Below the pieces are notes generated by a model that was not told the origin of the DNA, made no database searches, and worked only from the letters and a program-made list of their open reading frames with translations. The position numbers and the translations under genes are program-made. 23,056 nucleotides of DNA from RYN-431 sp036388295 (GTDB lineage: Bacteria > Planctomycetota > Phycisphaerae > Tepidisphaerales > Tepidisphaeraceae): positions 1 through 23,056 of the forward strand of contig DASVSC010000020.1 in assembly GCA_036388295.1 (NCBI GenBank). The letters are read 5' to 3'. Positions 8,306 through 16,312 of the stretch are shown here, in pieces; position 1 is the first letter of the stretch, and every line of letters begins with the position of its first letter.

Positions 8306-9553
8306 CTGTCGACGCATCCGCCCAGTCTCCCGCCCGGCCGTCCGCGCCGGTTCCTGATCCTGAGCCAGGTCTACGTGCCCGACCCTGCCGCCGTCGGCCA
8401 GCACCTGCACGAAGTGGCGGCCGCGCTGGTACGACGTGGCCACCGCGTGGACGTGATCTGCTCTTGCCGCGGCTATGACGATCCGGACCGAATTTACCCC
8501 GCCCGAGAGACGATCGACGGCGTCAACGTCCGCCGCTACCCGCTGCCGTTTTTCAGCAAGACGAACATGCCGCTGCGCCTGTTCGGCAGCGTCTGGGCGA
8601 TGGCTGCGATCTTTTTCATGGCCCTGTGCGGCGGCCGAGCGGACGGCGTGATCTTCAGCACCAGCCCGCCGATGGTCGGCCTGCTGGCGGTGCTGGTGGC
8701 GTCGCTGAAACGGGCGTCCAGCATCTACTGGGCAATGGACCTGAACCCGGACCAGCTTGTGGCGATGGGTAAACTGACGCCACGTTCGCCGATCTATCGC
8801 GCCATTGAATCCGTCAACCGCACGATTCTTTCGCGCAGCCGCCTGACCGTCACGCTGGACCGTTTTATGGCCGGCCGACTTCGGTCGGGCGGTCGGCGTC
8901 CGCACCGCGTCCTGGTGCTGCCCCCGTGGGCCCCCGCTCCCGCCGACCGGCCCGTGCCGCACGACGAAAACCCGTTCCGTAAACGACACAAACTCGACGG
9001 CATGTTCGTCGTCATGTATTCCGGCAACCACTCGCCGGCCAATCCGCTCGACACCATTATCCGCGCGGCGGTCGCGCTCAAAGACGACGGCCGTATTCGC
9101 TTCGCCTTCATCGGCGGCGGCATGGAAAAGAAACGCGTGCAGACAATTGTGGCCGAGCACGCGTTGTCGAATGTCCTCGACCTGCCCTACCAGCCGATGG
9201 CGGAGCTGCCCTACTCGCTGGGGGCGGCGGACGTGCACGTGGTGACGCTCGGGCCGGCGATGGTCGGCATCGTGCACCCGTGCAAGGTGTACGGCGCGAT
9301 GGCGGTCGGCCGGCCGATCCTGTTCGTCGGGCCGCGGCCGAGCCATGTGACGGACATTCTGGACGGATGCGACGTCGGCCCGGCGGTGCAGCACGGAGAT
9401 ATCGACGGCTGCGTCGCGGCCATCCGCTCGCTCGCGGCGTTACCCGCAACCGAGCGCGACGCGATGGGCCGCGCGGCCGCCGATTTGGTCGGAGAACGGT
9501 TTGACCATGACGAATTGGTCACGCGCTTTTGCGAAGCGGCCGAGCGCGTTTGA
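8306..9553 (+). CDS. GT4-like (GT-B fold) glycosyltransferase, probable CTG start
   Basis: Likely transfers a sugar from a nucleotide donor during exopolysaccharide or envelope glycan synthesis, at the cytoplasmic side of the membrane. The opening strand RFLILSQVYVPD and the helix GQHLHEVAAALVRRGHRV are the usual start of WcaI-like GT4 enzymes. Later come YSGNHSPANPLDTII, the start of the donor domain, and GIVHPCKVYGAMAVGRPILF, the donor-binding loop. The first standard start codon in frame is GTG at 8375, but that would delete the essential first beta strand. No ATG, GTG or TTG exists between the in-frame TAG at 8270 and 8375. CTG at 8306 has AGGA 8 nt upstream and gives a full-length protein of 415 residues, so I chose it. 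The gene stands alone between two minus-strand genes and its last 35 nt overlap the topoisomerase gene. Confidence 0.85.
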   Translation: MSTHPPSLPPGRPRRFLILSQVYVPDPAAVGQHLHEVAAALVRRGHRVDVICSCRGYDDPDRIYPARETIDGVNVRRYPLPFFSKTNMPLRLFGSVWAMAAIFFMALCGGRADGVIFSTSPPMVGLLAVLVASLKRASSIYWAMDLNPDQLVAMGKLTPRSPIYRAIESVNRTILSRSRLTVTLDRFMAGRLRSGGRRPHRVLVLPPWAPAPADRPVPHDENPFRKRHKLDGMFVVMYSGNHSPANPLDTIIRAAVALKDDGRIRFAFIGGGMEKKRVQTIVAEHALSNVLDLPYQPMAELPYSLGAADVHVVTLGPAMVGIVHPCKVYGAMAVGRPILFVGPRPSHVTDILDGCDVGPAVQHGDIDGCVAAIRSLAALPATERDAMGRAAADLVGERFDHDELVTRFCEAAERV

Positions 9554-10616
9554 GGTGCTGCTGCAGCAGCGTCACCACGGCCGCCTCTTCGGGCGGCAGC
9601 TGGCCTAAGTGCTTCATCTCCCGCTCGGCTTTGTGCTGCAATTGCTCGGTGAGTGTGCCACCAAGATACGAATCGAGAATAATCGGGTGCACGTAGCACT
9701 TCCGGCAGACGGCCTTGGTGTTGCCGAGCCGTCCCGCCACGTGTTCGATCGCGGCCACCACGTTCTTCTTCGCTTGCGCGGCGGAATCGAACTTCTCGAA
9801 CTCACGCAGCGCCTGCGCGGCCAGCACGGTGCCGGCCCAAGTGCGGAAATCCTTGGCCGTGAAGTGGCCGCCCATGATTTCGTTCAGATAAGCGTTGACG
9901 TCGTTGCTTTTGATGTCATGGCGGGTGCCATCAGTATCATCGACGTATTCGAACAGTTCCTGCTCGGGCAGTTCCTGACACTTGCGAATGATGCCGGCGA
10001 GCTTCGGCGAATCGAGTTCGATGTCGTGGGGCACGCCGCTCTTGCCTTTAAAGCTGAAGCGGATGGTCTTGCCGTTGATCTTTGCGTGGCGGTTGCGGAT
10101 CGTCGTCAGGCCGAAGCTGTTGTTCTTCCTGGCGTACTCGTCGTTGCCGATGCGGATCAGCGTTTTTTCCAGCAGCGACACGATCGTCGCCAGCACCTTT
10201 TCCCGCGGCAGGCCGGGCAGGGCCAAGTGCTTCTTCACCGTCCGCCGCAGTTTCGGCAGCGCCGCGGCGAACGCCAGCACGCGGTCGTACTTCGCTTCGT
10301 CACGCGTTTTGCGAAAGTCGGCGTGATACCGCGCCTGCTTGCGCCCCTTGGCGTCACGGCCGGTGCACTGCAAATGCCCGTCCGGCGAAGCGCAGATCCA
10401 CACGTCTTCCCACGCCGGCGGGATGACCATCGCTTTGATGCGGGCGAGCGTGGCTTCGTCTTTGACGAACCTGCCGTCGGGGTTCTTGTAGACGAACGAC
10501 TTGCCGCGCTTCCCGCGCGTAATGCCCGGCGTGCGGTCGTTGACGTAATGCAGCCCGGCCTGCTTCGCCGACGCCTTGGCGACTTCGACCACCGTCAACG
10601 CCTTTTCGTTCTTCAT
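9519..10616 (-). CDS. DNA topoisomerase IB (poxvirus-type)
   Basis: Relaxes supercoils of either sign by nicking one strand through a 3'-phosphotyrosine link, without ATP. The 365-residue protein has the compact bacterial/poxvirus layout: an N-terminal DNA-binding part with PGITRGKRGKSFVY and IPPAWEDVWI, then the catalytic domain. Catalytic residues can be placed by family pattern: R155 in LIRIGN, the lysine of FSFKGKSG near 190-192, R258 in KDFRTWAGT, and tyrosine Y308 in CRKCYVHP. The gene starts 23 nt after the E3 stop with no clear ribosome binding site, so it may be the distal gene of the E3 transcript. Its 3' end overlaps the convergent glycosyltransferase gene by 35 nt. Such enzymes are scattered through bacteria and accessory to gyrase. 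Confidence 0.93.
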   Translation of the reverse strand: MKNEKALTVVEVAKASAKQAGLHYVNDRTPGITRGKRGKSFVYKNPDGRFVKDEATLARIKAMVIPPAWEDVWICASPDGHLQCTGRDAKGRKQARYHADFRKTRDEAKYDRVLAFAAALPKLRRTVKKHLALPGLPREKVLATIVSLLEKTLIRIGNDEYARKNNSFGLTTIRNRHAKINGKTIRFSFKGKSGVPHDIELDSPKLAGIIRKCQELPEQELFEYVDDTDGTRHDIKSNDVNAYLNEIMGGHFTAKDFRTWAGTVLAAQALREFEKFDSAAQAKKNVVAAIEHVAGRLGNTKAVCRKCYVHPIILDSYLGGTLTEQLQHKAEREMKHLGQLPPEEAAVVTLLQQHLKRARPLRKSA

Positions 10617-10639
10617 CGAACGATTCTAGGCCGGCCCTA

Positions 10640-12460
10640 CTACAGGTGGATCGCCCGCCCATATGCCACGCCGGCGGCTTCCATGATGGCTTCGCTCATC
10701 GTCGGGTGCGGGTGCATCGCTTCGATGATTTCGGCTTCGGTGGCTTCCAGTTTCTGCGCGACGACCAGCTCGGCCAATAGTTCGGTGACGTTCTCGCCGA
10801 TCAGGTGCGCGCCGACGAGGTTGCCGTACTTGGCGTCGAAGATCAGTTTCGTGAAGCCCTCGGTGTCTCCGGCCGCCATCGCGCGGCCGCTGGCGGCGAA
10901 GGGGAACTTGCCGATCTTGATCTCCAAGCCCAGCTCGCGAGCCTTCTTCTCCGTCAGACCGATGCTGGCGACCTGCGGGTGTGTGTAGGTGCAGCCGGGG
11001 ATCATCTTGTAGTTGATGTCGTGGTCGCTGACGCCGAAGATTTTCTCGACTGCGTAGACGGCCTCGTGGTGGGCCACATGCGCCAGCCACGGCGGGCCGA
11101 TGACGTCGCCGGCGGCGAAGACGCCTTCGACGTTCGTTTTATATTCGTTCGGCTCCACTTTGATGTGGCCTTTGAACAGTTCCACCGGCGCGTCGGGACC
11201 GAAGACGCCTTCGACGTTGCCGGTCACACCCGCGGCCAGCAGGACCATGTCGGCTTCGATCGTTTCCGGGCCCTTCGGCGTCGTGACCTTCAGCTTCACG
11301 CCGGGGCCGCTCGTGTCGACGCTTTCGGTCTTGCTCTTGGTCAGGATCTTGATGCCGCGTTTAGCGAAGCTGCGCTCGAGCAGGATCGAGCAGTCTTCGT
11401 CCTCGATCGGCAGCAGGTGGTCCATCATTTCGATGATCGTGACTTCCGTGCCCATCGCGCTGTAAAAATCGCCGAACTCACAGCCGATCGCGCCGGCACC
11501 AATGATGGCCAGCTTCTTCGGCAGCGTCGGCAGCGTCATGGCCTCACGACTGCTGATGATTTTCTTGCCGTCGAACTGAATGCCGGGCAGTTCGCGGGCG
11601 CGGGCGCCGGTGCAGACCAAGATGTTCGCGGCCGTGGCTTCCTTGTCGCCGAACTTCACCCGGTGCGGCGCGACGACCTGGGCCGTCGCCAGCTCGTGCT
11701 TCACGGCGTACTTGCTGAACAGGTGCGCGATGCCTTTAGACAACTTGCCGGCGATGTCGCGCGAGCGGCCGATGGTTTTGGGGAAGTCGACTTTAAAATT
11801 GTCGTAGCTGATGCCCCACTTGTCTTTTTCGTCGCGGATTTTGCGGACAAGTGCGGCGCTTTCCAGCAACGCCTTCGTTGGAATGCAGCCCCAGTTCAGG
11901 CACGTGCCGCCGAGGTTTTCCTTCTCGACGCAGAGCACACGCTTCTTCATCTGCCCGGCGCGAATGGCCGCCGCGTAGCCGGCGGGGCCGCCGCCGATGA
12001 CGATCAGGTCGTAGTTGTAGCTGCCGGCCGGCTTGGCGGGCGCGGCGGGTTTGGGCGCGGCGGGCTTCTGGCCGAACGGCTGAGCGCCTTGCGGCGTTTC
12101 CGCGGGCTTCAGCGCGCCGGTGTCGGCGGCGGGTTTCGCCGAACCTGACGGGCTGTTCACGGCCGCTGAAGCGGCCGCGCCTCCGGTGGGCTTCTGCTTT
12201 TTGACGTCTTCGACTTTTTCTCCGGCCTTGGCGATCATCGCGATGGCCGCGCCGACGGGGGCTTTTCCGCCTTCGGGGATCAGGATGGCTGCGAGGGTGC
12301 CTGCTTCGAAGGTTTCCATTTCCATGGTCGCCTTGTCGGTTTCCACTTCCGCCACGATGTCGCCGGCCTTCAGGGCGTCGCCCTCATTTTTGACCCATTT
12401 GACGATCGTGCCTTCGGTCATCGTGTCCGAAAGTTGCGGCATGGTGATTTCAGCGGGCAT
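10640..12460 (-). CDS. lpdA: Dihydrolipoyl dehydrogenase (E3) with N-terminal lipoyl domain
   Basis: FAD enzyme that reoxidises dihydrolipoamide of the pyruvate dehydrogenase complex and reduces NAD+. The ATG at 12458-12460 is preceded by GGAG at suitable spacing and opens straight into a lipoyl domain; the frame stays open upstream to 12685, but that stretch is antisense to the SGNH gene and has no family match. Of 606 residues, 1-84 form a lipoyl domain with lipoylated K43 in ETDKATME. Residues 85-147 are an Ala/Pro/Lys linker. From about 150 comes the E3 core with FAD motif VIGGGPAGYAAA and the redox disulfide C187/C192 in GGTCLNWGCIPTK. The C-terminal His-Glu dyad is in HPHPTMSEA. The lipoyl domain matches that of the E2 in this window at 66 of 84 positions. 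Lipoyl-E3 fusions are known in other bacteria such as Neisseria. Confidence 0.95.
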   Translation of the reverse strand: MPAEITMPQLSDTMTEGTIVKWVKNEGDALKAGDIVAEVETDKATMEMETFEAGTLAAILIPEGGKAPVGAAIAMIAKAGEKVEDVKKQKPTGGAAASAAVNSPSGSAKPAADTGALKPAETPQGAQPFGQKPAAPKPAAPAKPAGSYNYDLIVIGGGPAGYAAAIRAGQMKKRVLCVEKENLGGTCLNWGCIPTKALLESAALVRKIRDEKDKWGISYDNFKVDFPKTIGRSRDIAGKLSKGIAHLFSKYAVKHELATAQVVAPHRVKFGDKEATAANILVCTGARARELPGIQFDGKKIISSREAMTLPTLPKKLAIIGAGAIGCEFGDFYSAMGTEVTIIEMMDHLLPIEDEDCSILLERSFAKRGIKILTKSKTESVDTSGPGVKLKVTTPKGPETIEADMVLLAAGVTGNVEGVFGPDAPVELFKGHIKVEPNEYKTNVEGVFAAGDVIGPPWLAHVAHHEAVYAVEKIFGVSDHDINYKMIPGCTYTHPQVASIGLTEKKARELGLEIKIGKFPFAASGRAMAAGDTEGFTKLIFDAKYGNLVGAHLIGENVTELLAELVVAQKLEATEAEIIEAMHPHPTMSEAIMEAAGVAYGRAIHL

Positions 12461-12490
12461 AGCTCTCCAATGGGGTGAATCGGGCCGTCG

Positions 12491-12519
12491 ATTATAGCGC
12501 ATGTGGCTAGCGCTGTCAT
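12491..12519 (-). promoter_or_regulatory. Sigma70-like promoter of the E3 gene
   Basis: On the minus strand ATGACA (12514-12519, five of six) and a perfect TATAAT (12491-12496) are separated by exactly 17 nt. Initiation near 12484 would leave a leader of about 24 nt carrying the GGAG site. The -35 box overlaps the last codons of the SGNH gene, so E3 and topoisomerase IB can probably be transcribed apart from the rest of the pdh cluster. Confidence 0.65.
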
Positions 12520-13208
12520 TGACCGGCGGAGCGTCGAGCCTCGTCGGCCAGGCGGGCCCAGTGGGCGTACTGCGCGCCGCTGGGGTGCAGACCGTCGGAA
12601 GCGGCGAGCGCGGGTTGGGTGGCCGCTTCGCGCGACGCGGGCGTAACGTCCACGAAGGTGATGCCGCGCTTGACGCATTCGTCACGGCCGACGGCGTTGA
12701 AGGCGTCGATCGATTTGCCGATCGCGGCGTGGTCGTAGCCGTTCGCGAACGGCATCACGCCCCAGTCGGGAATCGACAGCACCAGCACGCGGCGCGGCTG
12801 CCAGCCCGTCAGGGCGATCGAACGATCGAGCAGCGCGCCGAGTTTTGGCCGGTACGCGTCGGGCGTGCCGCCGCGGAACTGGTCGTTCACGCCGATCAAT
12901 AAGGTGACTAGGCCGAACGGCCCCTGCGGGCGGGCTTCGTCGATGGCGGCCGAGAGCTCATCGGTCGTCCAGCCGGTTCGCGCGATGACGGTCGGGTCGC
13001 CGGCGTCGACGCCGCGGGCGCGCAGGCGCTTCACCAATTGCACCGGCCAGCGGTCGGCTTCGGCGACGCCGTGGCCGATGGTGTAGGAATCGCCCAGCGC
13101 CAGGAACGGCACGCCGTGCGGATCGGCTGCCGCGTCCGGCGACACCGCTGAACCGTCGCACGCGACGGCCAGGCAAACGGCGAGTAGTCCGGCCAGGGCC
13201 GTCCGCAT
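12516..13208 (-). CDS. SGNH/GDSL-family hydrolase, predicted lipoprotein
   Basis: A 230-residue member of the SGNH esterase superfamily. Block I is ALGDSYTIGHG with the nucleophilic serine in GDSY (about residue 41). Block III is LIGVNDQF with the oxyanion-hole Asn, and block V is SDGLHPSGAQY with the Asp and His. The N-terminus is a short signal peptide ending in a lipobox-like LAVAC with C17, so the enzyme is probably exported and lipidated. The ATG at 13206-13208 has GGAG 7 nt upstream. The gene lies between E2 and E3 of pyruvate dehydrogenase on the same strand, after a 117-nt gap holding hairpins; no functional link to the complex is evident. The natural substrate (lipid, acetylated glycan or peptidoglycan) cannot be deduced. 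Confidence 0.85.
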   Translation of the reverse strand: MRTALAGLLAVCLAVACDGSAVSPDAAADPHGVPFLALGDSYTIGHGVAEADRWPVQLVKRLRARGVDAGDPTVIARTGWTTDELSAAIDEARPQGPFGLVTLLIGVNDQFRGGTPDAYRPKLGALLDRSIALTGWQPRRVLVLSIPDWGVMPFANGYDHAAIGKSIDAFNAVGRDECVKRGITFVDVTPASREAATQPALAASDGLHPSGAQYAHWARLADEARRSAGQ

Positions 13209-13220
13209 GCGTCACTCCGC

Positions 13221-13244
13221 AACCGCGCGGACGGCGCGGTTTTT
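13221..13244 (+). terminator. Terminator-like hairpin reading on the plus strand
   Basis: AACCGCGC (13221-13228) and GCGCGGTT (13234-13241) form a perfect 8-bp stem with a 5-nt loop and run into TTT. The U tract lies on the plus strand, whereas both flanking genes are on the minus strand. It may be part of a dispersed repeat, or it may stop antisense transcription. Confidence 0.4.
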
Positions 13245-13249
13245 CGCAA

Positions 13250-13311
13250 GGGCGACGCCTGCGCCGCCCGGAGAAGTGAATGACGAACGGCGGACGACAC
13301 AGGCGTCGCCC
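13250..13311. repeat. 62-bp element with 12-bp perfect terminal inverted repeats
   Basis: GGGCGACGCCTG at 13250-13261 and its exact reverse complement CAGGCGTCGCCC at 13300-13311 enclose 38 nt. The element fills the gap between E2 and the SGNH gene, beside the terminator-like hairpin. No target-site duplication is visible. It looks like a dispersed intergenic repeat, but copies elsewhere cannot be checked here. Confidence 0.5.
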
Positions 13312-13325
13312 CTACAAAAAGCCCG

Positions 13326-14759
<1,434 letters not shown>

Positions 14760-14767
14760 AATCGTGA

Positions 14768-14844
14768 GGGGTGAGGGAATAGGGGTGAGGGGCGAGGAAG
14801 AACGTCATGGCCTTCCTCACCCCTCATCCCTCCACCCTCACCCC
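14768..14844 (-). repeat. Long imperfect hairpin between E1 beta and E2
   Basis: Arms at 14768-14800 and 14812-14844 are 33 nt each and match as an inverted repeat at 28 positions, around an 11-nt loop (14801-14811). The arms are built from GTGAGGGG-like units, so one strand is purine-rich and the other pyrimidine-rich. The element begins 6 nt after the E1 beta stop and ends 8 nt before the E2 ATG, so it forms the whole intergenic message. It may act as an attenuator, an mRNA processing site or a dispersed repeat. Confidence 0.75.
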
Positions 14845-14850
14845 TTCTCC

Positions 14851-15834
14851 TCACTTTCGGTAACAGGCTTCCTTCACCGCGTCCACAATGCGCTCCACGC
14901 TCGGCAGCATGGCTTCTTCCATGTAGTGGTTGAAGGGGACGGGAATTTCGTCGGCATAGATGCGTTCGATGGGGGCGTCGAGGTCGTCGAAGCAGCGTTT
15001 GTGCAGCTTGCCGATGATGCCGTCGCCCATGCCGCAGTAGCCGTAGTCTTCGTCGGCGATCACGCAGCGGTGCGTCTTAGCGATGCTCTTGGCGATGGTG
15101 TCGACGTCGAGCGGGCGGAGCGTGCGCAAGTCGATGACTTCCGGATCAAAGCCGGCTTCTTCAAGGGCTTTGACGGCCGGGCGGACGGAGCGGGCGAGGG
15201 TGCGGCCGTAGCTGAGGATGGTGACGTCTTTTCCTTCGCGCTCGACCTTGGCGACGCCGATCGGGATGGTGTATTCCTCGTCCGGCACCTCTTCCTTGTC
15301 GGCCAGCATCTTCTCGTTTTCGAGGAAGATGACGGGGTCGTCACAGCGGATGGCGCTTTTGAGCAGGCCCTTGGCTTCGTAAGGCGTGCTGGGGCTGACG
15401 ACGATCAGGCCGGGGATGCGGGCGTAGATGGTTTCGACGCGATGGCTGTGGGTGGCGCCGAGCTGGTGGGCGATGCCGTTGCCGCCGCGGAAGACGATCG
15501 GCACCTTCACTTGACCGCCGGACATGTAGCGGACGTTGGCGGCGTTGTTGACGATCTGGTCGAGGCAGACGAGCGTGAACGACCAGCTCATGAACTCCAC
15601 GATCGGCCGCATGCCGACCATGGCCGCCCCGACGCCCAGGCCGCTGAAGGCGGCTTCGCTGATCGGCGTGTCGAGCACGCGCTGCGGGCCGAACTTGTCG
15701 AGCATGCCCTTGGTGACTTTGTACGCCCCCTGATACTGGGCGACTTCTTCGCCCATGATGAAGACGTTTTCGTCGCGCTCCATCTCTTCAGTCATGGCGG
15801 CGCGGAGGGCTTCACGGAGTTCAATGACGGGCAT
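14851..15834 (-). CDS. pdhB: Pyruvate dehydrogenase E1 component, beta subunit
   Basis: With the alpha subunit it decarboxylates pyruvate using thiamine diphosphate and acetylates the lipoyl arm of E2. The 327 residues follow the family from end to end: the opening ELREALRAAMTEEMERDE, FIMGEEVAQYQGAYKVTKG, DTPISEAAFSGLGVGAAM, RPIVEFMSWSF, and the terminal PSVERIVDAVKEACYRK. The glycine-rich loop reads FRGGNGIAHQLGATHSH where many homologues have GAQHSQ, a modest variation. It starts 12 nt after the stop of the 74-residue protein, with an AGGA 11 nt ahead of the ATG that overlaps that gene's end, so the two are probably translationally linked. Confidence 0.96.
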   Translation of the reverse strand: MPVIELREALRAAMTEEMERDENVFIMGEEVAQYQGAYKVTKGMLDKFGPQRVLDTPISEAAFSGLGVGAAMVGMRPIVEFMSWSFTLVCLDQIVNNAANVRYMSGGQVKVPIVFRGGNGIAHQLGATHSHRVETIYARIPGLIVVSPSTPYEAKGLLKSAIRCDDPVIFLENEKMLADKEEVPDEEYTIPIGVAKVEREGKDVTILSYGRTLARSVRPAVKALEEAGFDPEVIDLRTLRPLDVDTIAKSIAKTHRCVIADEDYGYCGMGDGIIGKLHKRCFDDLDAPIERIYADEIPVPFNHYMEEAMLPSVERIVDAVKEACYRK

Positions 15835-15846
15835 GGCGCATCAATC

Positions 15847-16071
15847 CTAAATGAGTTTGACGTCTACGTTGCAGATGGCTTCGAACGGGAAGAACGCTTC
15901 CTGCTCCGAGCCCGTCAACACGACCACCAGTTTCGGCAAGAACACAATCGGCGTCCGCCGATCGATCTCGTATTTGTCTCCGCTCAAGAGCGTGATCGTT
16001 ACAAGGTAGCCATCGCGGTCGCCGACGAGGCGTTCGATCTCATGCTGTAAGTCAAGCTCCTGTTTCGCCAT
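15847..16071 (-). CDS. Small protein of 74 residues in the pdh operon, function unknown
   Basis: I do not recognise a named family. An N-terminal polar helix (MAKQELDLQHEIERLVGD) is followed by five or so short beta strands: VTITLLSGDKYEID, PIVFLPKLVVVLTG, then an ending with FFPFEAICNVDV. That pattern suggests a small beta barrel. It parallels the 73-residue neighbour strand by strand, although few residues are identical. It sits between the 73-residue gene (17-nt gap) and E1 beta (12-nt gap), all on one strand, which supports it being a real gene in the operon. No signal peptide, membrane helix or metal motif is seen. It could be an assembly or regulatory factor for E1, but that is guesswork from position. 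Confidence 0.65.
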   Translation of the reverse strand: MAKQELDLQHEIERLVGDRDGYLVTITLLSGDKYEIDRRTPIVFLPKLVVVLTGSEQEAFFPFEAICNVDVKLI

Positions 16072-16088
16072 ATGAGCCGAACGATCTG

Positions 16089-16310
16089 CTAATACTGCTC
16101 GATTTGCGTAATCTTCTCGAAGCGCACGCGTTTGAGTTCGTTGACGTCTTCGTCGTACAGCAATACGTATTTGTCGTTGAAGGCGAACCGATACCGTCCA
16201 TTAACTCGATGCCGTTGCCCCTCCAGTGTCACGACGCTGAACGGGCGAAAAGGCTCTTGCTCTTTCATGTCGGTGAGGCAGGCAGCTGCTTCGTGTTTCG
16301 TCTCGAACAT
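16089..16310 (-). CDS. Small protein of 73 residues in the pdh operon, function unknown
   Basis: The product has an N-terminal helix, then EPFRPFSVVTLEGQRHRVNG and strands ending in RVRFEKITQIEQY. The layout PF-x-PF, strand, Gly turn, strand, hydrophobic strand, closing I..IE resembles a small, poorly characterised protein type that I recall from planctomycete genomes. Its ATG lies 2 nt beyond the E1 alpha stop codon, with GGAG overlapping that stop, so translation is probably coupled to E1 alpha. The 74-residue protein follows 17 nt later with a similar strand plan, suggesting an old duplication. No catalytic motif is visible. Confidence 0.7.
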   Translation of the reverse strand: MFETKHEAAACLTDMKEQEPFRPFSVVTLEGQRHRVNGRYRFAFNDKYVLLYDEDVNELKRVRFEKITQIEQY

Positions 16311-16312
16311 GG

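Noticed and set aside
7832..9394. A 520-residue minus-strand frame joining the AsmA and glycosyltransferase regions
   Set aside because: It passes out of frame through the AsmA N-terminus and antisense to the glycosyltransferase, and is Arg/His-rich without motifs.
10805..12148. A 447-residue plus-strand open frame antisense to E3
   Set aside because: It is a mirror of the E3 codon pattern, with no recognisable domain and no ribosome binding site.
12461..12685. N-terminal extension of E3 to an upstream ATG
   Set aside because: The extra residues are Pro/Arg/Ser-rich, antisense to nothing conserved in E3 and overlapping the SGNH gene and the TATAAT promoter; the internal ATG has a GGAG site and opens directly into the lipoyl domain.
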